NCBI RefSeq assembly: GCF_025567095.1
Contig: NZ_JAOQJH010000004.1
Length of the DNA stretch: 64,000 nucleotides
Direction: 5' to 3' (one strand)
DNA from: Anthropogastromicrobium aceti
Lineage (GTDB): Bacteria; Bacillota; Clostridia; Lachnospirales; Lachnospiraceae
Each line of letters opens with the position of its first letter. The stretch's first letter is position 1. A program made the position numbers and the translations under genes. This document shows positions 23,688 to 32,815 of the stretch, in pieces. The notes below the pieces were generated by a model. It was not told the DNA's origin. It worked only from the letters and a program-made list of their open reading frames with translations, and did not search any database.

Positions 23688-24749
23688 ATGGTTACTTTAA
23701 AGGAAATTGCGCAGCACTGCGGTGTTTCAGTTACAACGGTGTCAAATATTGTAAATAATAGTCCCAAAAAGGTCAGGGATGAGACACGTAAAAAAGTAAT
23801 GGAAGCGATCGAGGAACTTGGGTATCATCCAAATTACTTCGCGCAGGGGCTGCGTAGACAGCGCACTAAGACAATTGGTGTTATCACTGAGGATCTTGCG
23901 CAGTTTACGACGCCGGAGATTGTCGAAGGCATTATGAAATATTGTGAGGAAAAAAAGTATCGTGTCCTTCTGCAGAATCTTAGGCTGTATTCAAGATGGC
24001 AAGATAAATGGTACAATGATGAAACGTTAATCCATAGTGTATTAGATCCAGCTATGAAGGAGCTTGTAAGCATTAAGGCAGATGGACTGATATATATAGC
24101 AGGTCATGAGCGAGAGATACATCTGTTTGAAGAAAAAACAGACATGCCGCTTGTATTAGCTTATTGCTGCTCAGATGAAAGTATGACTTCTGTTGAGATC
24201 GACGATGAGGAAGGCGGCTATCAGATGGTGAGCTACATTTTAGCACAAGGATACAGAAAGCTTGGAGTGATAAGCGGACGTGCTGACAATATTCATGCAA
24301 AACGCCGTTTGCTTGGCTGTCAGCGAGCACTGTTTGAAGCAGGTATTCCGTATAATCCGTCATGGGTTCTTGATGCAAATTGGGAGCCTGAAAAGGCATA
24401 TACGATGACAGCTAAGTTAGTGAATGCTGGGGTAGATGCGATTTTTTGTATGTCAGACTGGATGGCAGGCGGTGTGTATAACTGTATTCATGATATGGGA
24501 CTTGAAGTGGGAAAGGATATTGCTGTTACTGGATTTGATAATGAGAAGGTTGCAAATTGGTACATTCCCAAGATGACAAGCAGCCGCCTTCCTCTTCTTG
24601 AGGTTGGAACAGAATCGGCAAGACTGTTGTTTGAAAAGATAGAAAAGCAGGACAGTGATGATAATGGAGCTGATAGTGATACGGTAAAGCACATTAAAAT
24701 TCCATGTGAGATAAAAATACGTGAGTCAGTTCCAAAGCGAAATGAGTAA
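23688..24749 (+). CDS. LacI-family sugar-responsive repressor
   Basis: A 353-residue regulator. The N-terminal HTH VTLKEIAQHCGVSVTTVSNIVN with the hinge-helix region KVRDETRKKVMEAIEELGYHPN is standard LacI; the remainder is a periplasmic-binding-protein-like effector domain ending in a dimer interface. Start at 23688 after GGGAGG. It lies 305 bases upstream of the permease-permease-binding protein-glycosidase locus, and candidate operators with an AACGTT core flank that promoter. It most likely represses oligosaccharide uptake until a xylan or arabinan-type inducer binds (inference). Confidence 0.92.
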   Translation: MVTLKEIAQHCGVSVTTVSNIVNNSPKKVRDETRKKVMEAIEELGYHPNYFAQGLRRQRTKTIGVITEDLAQFTTPEIVEGIMKYCEEKKYRVLLQNLRLYSRWQDKWYNDETLIHSVLDPAMKELVSIKADGLIYIAGHEREIHLFEEKTDMPLVLAYCCSDESMTSVEIDDEEGGYQMVSYILAQGYRKLGVISGRADNIHAKRRLLGCQRALFEAGIPYNPSWVLDANWEPEKAYTMTAKLVNAGVDAIFCMSDWMAGGVYNCIHDMGLEVGKDIAVTGFDNEKVANWYIPKMTSSRLPLLEVGTESARLLFEKIEKQDSDDNGADSDTVKHIKIPCEIKIRESVPKRNE

Positions 24750-24771
24750 GAATAAAAACGGTAAACAAATT

Positions 24772-24805
24772 AGAGGAGCAGTCGGTAAGGCTGCTTCTTT
24801 TTTTT
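24772..24805 (+). terminator. Terminator after the LacI-family gene
   Basis: A 10-bp stem (24772-24781 with 24791-24800, two G-U pairs), nine-base loop and eight T residues. It separates the regulator from the transporter operon. Confidence 0.85.
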
Positions 24806-25053
24806 GCATGATTTTGTAAATTGGGATCGGAATAGTTAGTATTTTGCAAAATGTAAAAGAGTAACGTTAAACAAACAGTAGAATGGTAAAGCAACACAAA
24901 AAAACAGGCTGAATACATAAAAAATATAAAAATAAATATGCAAAATAGACAAATATAAAAATAAAATCAAATTAGGTATTGACAAAATGCCTGCAAAGTG
25001 ACATAATGAGATTAACAAAAGAAAAACGTTACACCAAATAAAAAAGAAAGGTA
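24806..25053 (+). promoter_or_regulatory. Control region of the first oligosaccharide locus: promoter and LacI-type operators
   Basis: TTGACA (24979-24984), 17-base spacer, CATAAT (25002-25007); predicted start near 25014. GTAACGTTAA at 24861-24870 lies about 110 bases upstream of the -35, and AAACGTTACA at 25024-25033 lies just after the start site. Both share the palindromic core AACGTT, the typical form of a LacI-family operator. Two sites about 160 bases apart could support looping. The rest is A-rich with no gene. Confidence 0.7.
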
Positions 25054-25986
25054 GTGGAGCAGTTGGAAAAGAAAAAGATGACGAAAAAAAAATGGAAGTC
25101 CATACGGTTGTTTTTGTATGTAGCACCTTTCATTGCATTGGTAATTATATTTAGTTACTATCCGTTATACGGATGGATTTACGCATTTTATGATTATCGT
25201 CCGCCAAAGCCATTTTCTGAGGCGCAGTTTGTTGGCTTAAAATGGTTTAAGTCACTGGTTGAGAACGATGTTAAGATCAAGCAGATTGTTCAGGTATTAA
25301 AAAATACATTTGCGATGAGTGCGTTAACACTTGGTACATCATGGCTTCCAATGCTGTTTGCTGTATTTTTAAATGAGATTCGATGCGTGAAGTTTCGTAA
25401 GTTTGTCCAGACTGTTACAACGCTTCCAAACTTCGTCAGCTGGGTTCTTGTATATTCAGTTGCATTCAGCTTGTTTAACAGTACAGGTATGGCAAATACA
25501 CTGTTAATGAAGCTTGGATTTACAACAGAGCCAATTTTGTTTTTACAGTCCACAAAGCATGTTTGGTTTACTCAGTGGCTGTGGCTGACTTGGAAGAATC
25601 TTGGCTGGGCGGCAATTATGTACATAGCAGCAATTTCTGGTATTGATGATGAGCTGTTTCAGGCAGCAAAGGTTGACGGTGCAAACCGTATGCAACTGAT
25701 TCGTCATATTACAATTCCAAGTTTGATTCCGACTTATTTTGTTTTGCTGATGATTAACATTGCAAACTTCTTAAACAACGGAATGGAGCAGTATTACGTA
25801 TTTCAGAACGCATTTAACAAACAGTACATTCAGGTACTTGATCTTTACGTATATAATACCGCAATGGGAAGCGGAAGCTATTCCGTATCTGTTGCAATTA
25901 GTATGTTAAAGAGTGTAGTCAGTGTAATTCTTCTTGTAGGTGCAAATACCTTCTCGAAGAAGGTACGTGGCGAGAGCTTTATCTAA
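25054..25986 (+). CDS. CUT1 sugar ABC transporter permease, LplB type
   Basis: A 310-residue integral membrane protein with six predicted helices. The EAA loop that docks the ATPase reads ELFQAAKVDGANRMQLIRHI near residues 205-224. The start is uncertain: GTG at 25054 is only two bases from AAAGG, TTG at 25063 is 11 bases away, and ATG at 25078 has a weak GGAAAAG; all are in frame. It forms a heteromer with the next permease to move oligosaccharides across the membrane. First gene of the LacI-controlled operon. No ATPase gene lies in the locus; CUT1 systems often share one MsmK/MsmX-type ATPase coded elsewhere. Confidence 0.9.
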   Translation: MEQLEKKKMTKKKWKSIRLFLYVAPFIALVIIFSYYPLYGWIYAFYDYRPPKPFSEAQFVGLKWFKSLVENDVKIKQIVQVLKNTFAMSALTLGTSWLPMLFAVFLNEIRCVKFRKFVQTVTTLPNFVSWVLVYSVAFSLFNSTGMANTLLMKLGFTTEPILFLQSTKHVWFTQWLWLTWKNLGWAAIMYIAAISGIDDELFQAAKVDGANRMQLIRHITIPSLIPTYFVLLMINIANFLNNGMEQYYVFQNAFNKQYIQVLDLYVYNTAMGSGSYSVSVAISMLKSVVSVILLVGANTFSKKVRGESFI

Positions 25987-26008
25987 CTTGGATCGGAGGG
26001 CAGCTTAG

Positions 26009-26941
26009 ATGAAAAAGGAACAAGTTCATCAACATAAGACAAAGATGAAGGAAAGCTTCGGCGACCGTATGGTCGGTGTTATCTGTTACATCATATTCAG
26101 CCTGTGCGCGCTAGTCTGTATATATCCGTTTTACTACATCTTTATCAATACAATCAGTGCAAATGATTTAAGCGCCAGAGGCGTGATTCTTTTCTGGCCG
26201 AGAGGAATTCATTTTCAGAATTATGTGAGCGCACTAAAGATTGACGGTTTATTTCAGGCAGCAAAAATTTCTCTTGGAAGAACAGTAATCGGAACATTTT
26301 GTACTGTAGGTGCATCAGCATTCTTAGGTTATATGTTTACTCAGGAAGATATGTGGCACAAAAAGTTCTGGTACAGACTTTTAGTTGCAACGATGTACTT
26401 TAATGCAGGAATTATCCCATGGTTTTTGACAATGAAAAATATGCATCTTACAAATAACTTCCTTGGTTATATTTTGCCGGCAATTGTTTCTCCATTTAAC
26501 ATTATCCTGACAAAGACGTTTGTGGAGTCTGTTCCAAAGGAACTTCAGGAGGCAGCAGAGATTGATGGTGCAGGAACTATAAAAGTATTTTTGAAGATTA
26601 TGATTCCTGTTATTAAGCCGATTATGGCAACAGTTGCTATTTTCTCAGCAGTTAATCAGTGGAATGCATTTCAGGATACACTTCTTTTAATGACAGATAC
26701 GAAGCTGTATCCGCTGCAGTTTATTTTGTATCAGTATTTGAATCAGGCAAGTTCCTTAAAGGCACTGGCAAACAGTTCTGCAAGCTCAGGCGCTATGGCA
26801 GCTGCTTCCGCAACAGCACAGACAGCGACGAGTGTGCGTATGACTGTTACGATTTTGGTTGTTGCACCAATCATGTTTGTATACCCGATTTTCCAGCGAT
26901 ATTTTGTAAAGGGTATTATGGTAGGAGCAGTTAAGGGCTAA
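26009..26941 (+). CDS. CUT1 sugar ABC transporter permease, YtcP/LplC type
   Basis: A 310-residue second permease, six helices, with EAA loop ELQEAAEIDGAGTIKVFLKIMIP. The N-terminus carries the family motif CIYPFYYIFINTISAND and the C-terminus ends RYFVKGIMVGAVKG, nearly identical in style to the partner in the second locus at 53478. It starts 22 bases after the first permease, with GGAGG as ribosome site. A stretch LANSSASSGAMAAASATAQTA between the last two helices is unusually small-residue-rich. Confidence 0.92.
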   Translation: MKKEQVHQHKTKMKESFGDRMVGVICYIIFSLCALVCIYPFYYIFINTISANDLSARGVILFWPRGIHFQNYVSALKIDGLFQAAKISLGRTVIGTFCTVGASAFLGYMFTQEDMWHKKFWYRLLVATMYFNAGIIPWFLTMKNMHLTNNFLGYILPAIVSPFNIILTKTFVESVPKELQEAAEIDGAGTIKVFLKIMIPVIKPIMATVAIFSAVNQWNAFQDTLLLMTDTKLYPLQFILYQYLNQASSLKALANSSASSGAMAAASATAQTATSVRMTVTILVVAPIMFVYPIFQRYFVKGIMVGAVKG

Positions 26942-27010
26942 AGGGTCAAAAGGAAAAATTAAAGTAAATTAAAGTAAAAATCAAAGAAAATCAAAAAGGA
27001 GGATTTTACT

Positions 27011-28714
27011 ATGAAAAAGAAAAATGTAGCAAGCATGGCAATGGCAGCGATGATGGCAGCAGGCGCACTTCCAATGAATGCGTGGGCAGCACCAGAAGTG
27101 AATCATGATGAACCCCTGACAATCGAAGTTTACGATGTGGCAGCAAACTATCAGGGTATGCAGACTGGATGGTACGCAAAGGAAATCAAGGATCGTTTCA
27201 ACATCGAGTTAAACATCGTTGCGCCGCAGGTATCTGGTGATGCAGCATCTCTTTACCAGACACGATGTGCATCTGGTGATCTGGGTGATATTATTATTCT
27301 GGATAATGCAGATATGCAGGATTGTGTTGATGTAGGTCTGATCGCAGATATCAGCGAGGATCTTCCAAATTATGAGAATCTCATGAAATATGATGAGCAG
27401 ATTAGTCTGTTTAATGATTCGATAAATGAAGTAATCGGAACGGAAGGCGTTTATGCAATTCCGGCAGAGATGAACTCCAATGGACCGACTGAGTACAAGG
27501 AAGATACTGTAGCTGTAATGCCAAGACTTGAGTGGGATCATTATGTAGAAGTTGGCGCACCAGAGATGAAAAATCTTGACGATCTGTTAGATACCTTAAA
27601 GAAGATTCAGGATGCTTATCCGACAAATGAGGCTGGAGATAAGACATACGCACTGAGCTTATGGCCGGATTGGGATGGCACAAGTATTGAGAATGTAAAT
27701 CAGCTTACAAAGTGGTATGGTCAGGAAGTAAATGGTTCTATTTTACTGGGAACAGATAATTCCATCACACCATTAACTGATAAAGACGGCGCTTACTATA
27801 AGATGTTAAAGTTCTTATATAAGGCAAATCAGATGGGACTGGTTGACCCAGATTCCGCTACACAGGACTGGAATGCAGCATGTGACAAGATGCGTCAGGG
27901 AAGAGTTCATCTGTTCTGGTACAACTGGCAGTATGGTTTCTGGAATTCACCAGCTAAGGGCGAGGCTCGTCAGAATTATCGTGGTATTCCGCTAGAAGAT
28001 CTGAATATTTATCAGGCATCAGATACCTACTATGGCGATGGCCGTGCATGGGCAGTTGGTTCTAACGTGTCAGATGAAGATAAGGCGCGTATCCTTGAAT
28101 TTATGGATTGGCTTTGCTCACCAGAAGGTCTGACTATGCAGCATATTGGTCAGGAAGGCTTTATTTATACTGTAAATGATGATGGTACATATACACTGAC
28201 AGATGCTGGTATGACAAGATTTGCAGATGATCCTCAGGTACCAGAAGAACTTGGCGGCGGTTCCTGGACTGATGGAAATAACCAGATAAATCAGTGGCTT
28301 GTTGCAAGTATTGAGATGAATCCAGAAACAGGAGAGACATTTGGAAGTGATTACTGGGCATCCTTCCTTGAAAAAAATAACACAGCAACAAACAAAGAGT
28401 GGAGTGAGAAGTTTGGTTCTGAAACTGAAGTTTCATATCTGGAGGAAAATGGAATGCTTAATATTGTTCCGAATGTAAACCTTGTACTTCCAATTGATAC
28501 AACCGATATCGCGCTGATCAGAAGTCAGTGTGGCGATCAGGTCAAGGCAACATCCTGGCAGGCAATCTTTGCATCAGATGATGCTGAATTTGATCAGATG
28601 TGGGATGAAATGTGTGTTACACTTGAAGGTCTTGGATGGGACCAGCTTGTTGAGTTTGATACAGATAAGTATCAGGCAGTAGTAGATGCAAGAGAGGCAG
28701 CAGTAGCAGAGTAA
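27011..28714 (+). CDS. Extracellular sugar-binding protein of the ABC importer
   Basis: A 567-residue solute-binding protein of the large LplA-like type that captures oligosaccharides for the two permeases upstream. The N-terminus has a classical signal peptide (MKKKNVASMAMAAMM...AWA-A) cut near residue 27, but no lipobox Cys: the first Cys of the mature protein is in TRCASGD. Most Gram-positive binding proteins are lipoproteins, so anchoring is unexplained. Mature features include DLGDIIILDNADMQD and EGVYAIPAEMNSNG, typical of the family. Ribosome site AAGGAGG is strong, fitting high expression; a terminator hairpin downstream would reduce reading into the enzyme genes. Confidence 0.9.
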   Translation: MKKKNVASMAMAAMMAAGALPMNAWAAPEVNHDEPLTIEVYDVAANYQGMQTGWYAKEIKDRFNIELNIVAPQVSGDAASLYQTRCASGDLGDIIILDNADMQDCVDVGLIADISEDLPNYENLMKYDEQISLFNDSINEVIGTEGVYAIPAEMNSNGPTEYKEDTVAVMPRLEWDHYVEVGAPEMKNLDDLLDTLKKIQDAYPTNEAGDKTYALSLWPDWDGTSIENVNQLTKWYGQEVNGSILLGTDNSITPLTDKDGAYYKMLKFLYKANQMGLVDPDSATQDWNAACDKMRQGRVHLFWYNWQYGFWNSPAKGEARQNYRGIPLEDLNIYQASDTYYGDGRAWAVGSNVSDEDKARILEFMDWLCSPEGLTMQHIGQEGFIYTVNDDGTYTLTDAGMTRFADDPQVPEELGGGSWTDGNNQINQWLVASIEMNPETGETFGSDYWASFLEKNNTATNKEWSEKFGSETEVSYLEENGMLNIVPNVNLVLPIDTTDIALIRSQCGDQVKATSWQAIFASDDAEFDQMWDEMCVTLEGLGWDQLVEFDTDKYQAVVDAREAAVAE

Positions 28715-28809
28715 ATGAAAATGAGTTGTTCTGGGCTGCATATATAAAGTGATCTGAGGTCAAAGGGGAAAAAGAAAAAAGGAAAAGACAGACACAGCAT
28801 GGATGATCT

Positions 28810-28847
28810 GGCGGGGAAAGGCAAAACTGCTATTCTCCGCCTTTTCT
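28810..28847 (+). terminator. Attenuating terminator between binding protein and GH51 gene
   Basis: GGCGGGGAA (28810-28818) pairs with TTCTCCGCC (28833-28841), then TTTTCT. It lies inside the operon and could set a high binding-protein to enzyme ratio. Confidence 0.65.
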
Positions 28848-28871
28848 ATAAGAAAAGGAGAAAAAAATAAT

Positions 28872-30371
28872 ATGAAGCTTTATATTAACGAAAAAAATAG
28901 AAAAGGTCATATTGAGCCGGAGATTTACGGGCATTTCAGTGAGCATTTAGGCCGCTGTATTTATGAGGGAATTTATGTGGGAGAGGATTCGCCAATCCCA
29001 AATAAAAATGGTATGAGAACAGATGTGGTTGAGGCTTTAAAGGAAATTAAGGTTCCTGTACTTCGCTGGCCGGGCGGCTGTTTTGCTGATGAGTATCACT
29101 GGATGGATGGTGTTGGTCCTAAGGAAAGCAGAAAGAAAATGATCAATACCCACTGGGGCGGTGTGACTGAGGATAATAGCTTTGGAACACATGAATATTT
29201 TGAACTGTGCGATCAGCTTGGCTGCAAAACATATGTCAACGGAAATGTTGGAAGCGGCAGTGTGCGTGAGATGAGCGAGTGGGTTGAATATATGACATTA
29301 GATGGTGTGTCACCGATGGCAGATCTCAGAAAGAAAAATGGCAGAGAAAAGCCGTGGAGAGTGGACTATTTTGGTGTTGGAAATGAAAACTGGGGATGCG
29401 GCGGAAATATGACGCCTGCTTACTATGCTGATCTTTATCGCCGTTATCAGACATATGTGAGAACATATGACAGCAATGCACCGATCTTTCGTATCTGCGG
29501 TGGTGCGAATGCTGATGATTATAAGTGGACAGAGGTGGTGCTTCGCGAATGTTTTGCAGAGCCGGCACCAAAAGAAGTACATGGCATGATGGATGGTCTG
29601 TCTGTTCATTATTACTGCGGCGCAGAAAAGGGACCACATAAGGGAAGTGCGACAGACTTTTCAGAAGATGAGTACTGGTACACAATGAATCGTGCGCTCG
29701 GCATGGATGAGTTGATTTACAGACATGGTGCAATTATGGATCAGTATGACCCAGATAAAAAAATCGGTATGATGGTGGATGAATGGGGCTGCTGGCATGA
29801 TGTAGAGCCGGGAACAAATCCGGGATTTTTGTTCCAACAAAGCACAATGAGAGATGCACTTGTAGCAGGAGCTACATTTAATATTTTCAATCGCCATTGT
29901 GATCGTGTGAAGATGGGATGTATCGCACAGATTGTAAACGTGCTTCAGTCAGTTATTTTAACAGATGGACCAGAAATGATTCTTACACCGACCTACCATG
30001 TGTTCCATATGTATCGTTTCCATCAGGGAGCCGAGCTTCTTGAGAGTTGCCTGTCTGAGACAAAGAAGGTAGGAAATGATAAGTATCAGATGGATAACAT
30101 TCAGCAGTCAGTATCACAGGATAAAGATGGCGTAATTACTATAACACTTGTCAATACATCACTTGATGGTGAGGAGACTATCGAAGCTGTTTTGATGGAG
30201 GAGACACCTAAAAAGGCAGAGGGCTTTATTCTTCACGGCGGATTAAATGATTACAACGAGTTTGGAAAAGAACCGGTTTTATATGAGAAGCCGCTTGATG
30301 TGCAGCTGACACAGCGCGGTGTGAAGTTTGTGGTACCGGCATGCTCAGTAGTGACGGTGCGTGTATATTAA
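28872..30371 (+). CDS. abfA: Alpha-L-arabinofuranosidase, GH51 family
   Basis: A 499-residue retaining glycosidase that removes L-arabinofuranose side chains from arabinoxylan and arabinan oligosaccharides. Start at 28872 after AAGGAG. GH51 features: MKLYINEKNRKGHIEPEIYGHF start region, LRWPGGCFADEYHW, acid/base Glu in FGVGNENWGCGG (near residue 171), and nucleophile Glu in MVDEWGCWHD (near 300), then the C-terminal beta-sandwich. No signal peptide, so it acts on imported oligosaccharides. Length is typical of intracellular bacterial GH51. Followed 13 bases later by a GH31 gene. Confidence 0.93.
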   Translation: MKLYINEKNRKGHIEPEIYGHFSEHLGRCIYEGIYVGEDSPIPNKNGMRTDVVEALKEIKVPVLRWPGGCFADEYHWMDGVGPKESRKKMINTHWGGVTEDNSFGTHEYFELCDQLGCKTYVNGNVGSGSVREMSEWVEYMTLDGVSPMADLRKKNGREKPWRVDYFGVGNENWGCGGNMTPAYYADLYRRYQTYVRTYDSNAPIFRICGGANADDYKWTEVVLRECFAEPAPKEVHGMMDGLSVHYYCGAEKGPHKGSATDFSEDEYWYTMNRALGMDELIYRHGAIMDQYDPDKKIGMMVDEWGCWHDVEPGTNPGFLFQQSTMRDALVAGATFNIFNRHCDRVKMGCIAQIVNVLQSVILTDGPEMILTPTYHVFHMYRFHQGAELLESCLSETKKVGNDKYQMDNIQQSVSQDKDGVITITLVNTSLDGEETIEAVLMEETPKKAEGFILHGGLNDYNEFGKEPVLYEKPLDVQLTQRGVKFVVPACSVVTVRVY

Positions 30372-30384
30372 GTGAGGCAATGAT

Positions 30385-32763
30385 ATGCTAACAGCAAAGT
30401 CCAGGGCAAGTAATTTTATCACAAAGGTGGTCAGGCAGAAAAACACATTACTCTTGATATCACAGGCAGCTAAGGTTCGATTGATACCAGTATCAGATTG
30501 TGTTGTAAGAATTATTTGTGTGAAGGAAGAAGACGGGGAAATAGAAGAATGGCTTGAGCAAAAAGATGGTTCTGTACAGTGGAATTTTACTGTGGATGAA
30601 AATATTGTCTGTATGCAGCTGACGGGTCTTTTAATAAAAATAGATCGGGCTTCGTCCTCGATTTCTTACTATAAGCCAGATGGTACATTGCTTTTGAAAG
30701 AACGCAAGAAAGATAGTCGAACGATGGAGGCGTTCCAGTCCTATCGTGTGGAGCAGGCAGGACAGACCACGCATATTCAGACAGCAGACGGTGTGAAAAC
30801 ATTTGTAAAGGATGCAGTTCGTGTGCCCGATAAGCAATTATATCATACTAGGATGCATTTTGAGTGGCAGCAGGGGGAGGCACTGTACGGACTTGGTCAG
30901 CATGAGGAGGGTGTTCTTAATCTTCGCGGTCATCAGGTGTATCTTCATCAGGCAAATCGAAAGATTGCGATTCCGCTTTTGGTGTCAAGTCTTGGATATG
31001 GCATTTTAATAAATACATCGAGTACAATGATTTTTAGCGATACAGAGTACGGTTCATATTTGTATACTGAAGCAGTACCCCAGCTTGATTTCTATTTTAT
31101 CAATGGTGAAGGAATGGATGGTGTTGTACGTGAGTACAGAAGGCTTACGGGAAAGGCATCAATGCTTCCACGGTGGGCATTTGGCTATCTGCAGTCACAG
31201 GAGCGCTATGAGTCTCAGAAGGAAATTTGTCAGGTAGCCAAAGAATACCGAAGGCGTGGTATTGGTTTGGATGGTATTGTATTGGACTGGTGTTCCTGGG
31301 AGGACGGAATGTGGGGACAAAAGAGTTTTGATCACAGCCGTTTTCCAGATCCATCAAACATGATTCAGACACTTCATGATGAGGATGTTCACTTTATGAT
31401 TTCAATTTGGCCGAATATGGATCCAAAGTGTGAAAATCACAAAGAAATGAAAGAAAAGAATTTGCTGCTTCCATTTTCAGATATTTATAATGCAAGGACT
31501 GAGCAGGCAAGAAAATGCTACTGGGAACAGGCAAAACGGGGATTATATCAGTATGGTGTGGATGCGTGGTGGTGTGATTCAAGTGAACCATTTACACCTG
31601 AATGGAGTCATACAGAACGCGTGGAGCCAGCTTTACAGTATGAAGAATATAATAGGACGGCAGGAGATTATCTTGGAGAGGAGCATACGAATGACTTTGC
31701 ACTGTATCATGCAAGAGCTATCTATGAGGGACAAAGAAGTGAGGAAAAAGGCAGCGATAAGCGTGTCTTTAATCTTACGAGAAGTGCATGGACAGGTCAA
31801 CAAAAATATGGTGCTGTTATGTGGTCAGGAGATACTGCTGCCAGTTGGGAGACTCTTCGGCGTCAGATTCCAGCGGGACTGAATTTTTGTGCTAGTGGAT
31901 TTCCATACTGGACGGCAGATATCGGTGCGTTCTTTGTAAAAAGAGGAGATTACTGGTATTGGGATGGTGAGTATGATGATACCGTGGAGGATCCAGCATA
32001 TCTTGAACTATATACGCGATGGTATCAATGGTGCTGTTTTCTTCCTATATTTAGAGGACATGGTACGGATTGTCGACGTGAACTGTGGAATTTTAAGGGA
32101 GCAGATGGTGTATTTTATCAGGCTATGCTTCGAGCAAATAAGCTTCGGTATGAACTTCTTCCTTATATATATTCGACAGCAGGAAAGGTATGGTTGTATG
32201 ATGCATCTATGATTCGTATGTTGGCCTTTGATTTTCCAAAAGATGCTAAGGCACTTGAGATTACAGATCAATATTTATTTGGAGAGAGCCTGATGGTATG
32301 TCCGGTGACAGAAACCATGTATTATAAGAAGAGTGCGACAGGAGCAGAAAAGCAGGAAAATCCGAGTAAAGTTCGTAATGTATATTTGCCAGAAGGCTGC
32401 GGATGGTATGATTTTTGGACAAATACGTATTATGAGGGTGGTCAGTGGATCGAGGCAGAGGCACCGATTGAGCGTATACCATTGTTTGTAAAGGAAGGAA
32501 GTATTTTGCCAATGCAGCAGTCAGCGAATAGTACGGCAGAGACAGTAATGTCAGGTAATCTTACATTTGTTGTGTATGCCCAAAAAGACTGCAGCTATGA
32601 GCTATATACAGATGACGGTGATGGATATGCGTATGAGAATGGTGCATATACGCTAGAGACCTATATGTGGAATCAGAGCGAACAGATTCTTAGAGATAGC
32701 AAGGGCAGGGAAGTGGTTTTGTTTATGGCAAAGCCTCAAAGTGATTGTGTGGAAAAATCATGA
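30385..32763 (+). CDS. GH31 family glycosidase, probable alpha-xylosidase
   Basis: A 792-residue retaining enzyme. The barrel begins at MLPRWAFGYLQSQERY; the nucleophile is the Asp in DAWWCDSSEP (near residue 397) and the acid/base is the Asp in MWSGDTAASW (near 480). The N-terminal beta-sandwich has YGLGQHEEG. The RYESQKEICQVAKEYRRR segment and the WWCDSSEPF environment resemble alpha-xylosidases and related GH31 enzymes rather than starch alpha-glucosidases. In this locus a role on xylose-substituted oligosaccharides fits. No signal peptide. Starts 13 bases after GH51 with GTGAGG as ribosome site. Substrate assignment is inference from context. Confidence 0.82.
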   Translation: MLTAKSRASNFITKVVRQKNTLLLISQAAKVRLIPVSDCVVRIICVKEEDGEIEEWLEQKDGSVQWNFTVDENIVCMQLTGLLIKIDRASSSISYYKPDGTLLLKERKKDSRTMEAFQSYRVEQAGQTTHIQTADGVKTFVKDAVRVPDKQLYHTRMHFEWQQGEALYGLGQHEEGVLNLRGHQVYLHQANRKIAIPLLVSSLGYGILINTSSTMIFSDTEYGSYLYTEAVPQLDFYFINGEGMDGVVREYRRLTGKASMLPRWAFGYLQSQERYESQKEICQVAKEYRRRGIGLDGIVLDWCSWEDGMWGQKSFDHSRFPDPSNMIQTLHDEDVHFMISIWPNMDPKCENHKEMKEKNLLLPFSDIYNARTEQARKCYWEQAKRGLYQYGVDAWWCDSSEPFTPEWSHTERVEPALQYEEYNRTAGDYLGEEHTNDFALYHARAIYEGQRSEEKGSDKRVFNLTRSAWTGQQKYGAVMWSGDTAASWETLRRQIPAGLNFCASGFPYWTADIGAFFVKRGDYWYWDGEYDDTVEDPAYLELYTRWYQWCCFLPIFRGHGTDCRRELWNFKGADGVFYQAMLRANKLRYELLPYIYSTAGKVWLYDASMIRMLAFDFPKDAKALEITDQYLFGESLMVCPVTETMYYKKSATGAEKQENPSKVRNVYLPEGCGWYDFWTNTYYEGGQWIEAEAPIERIPLFVKEGSILPMQQSANSTAETVMSGNLTFVVYAQKDCSYELYTDDGDGYAYENGAYTLETYMWNQSEQILRDSKGREVVLFMAKPQSDCVEKS

Positions 32764-32815
32764 TCGAGTGATATTTTGTGAAAGAAATAAAATTAAGAAA
32801 GGTTGGTATTACAGT

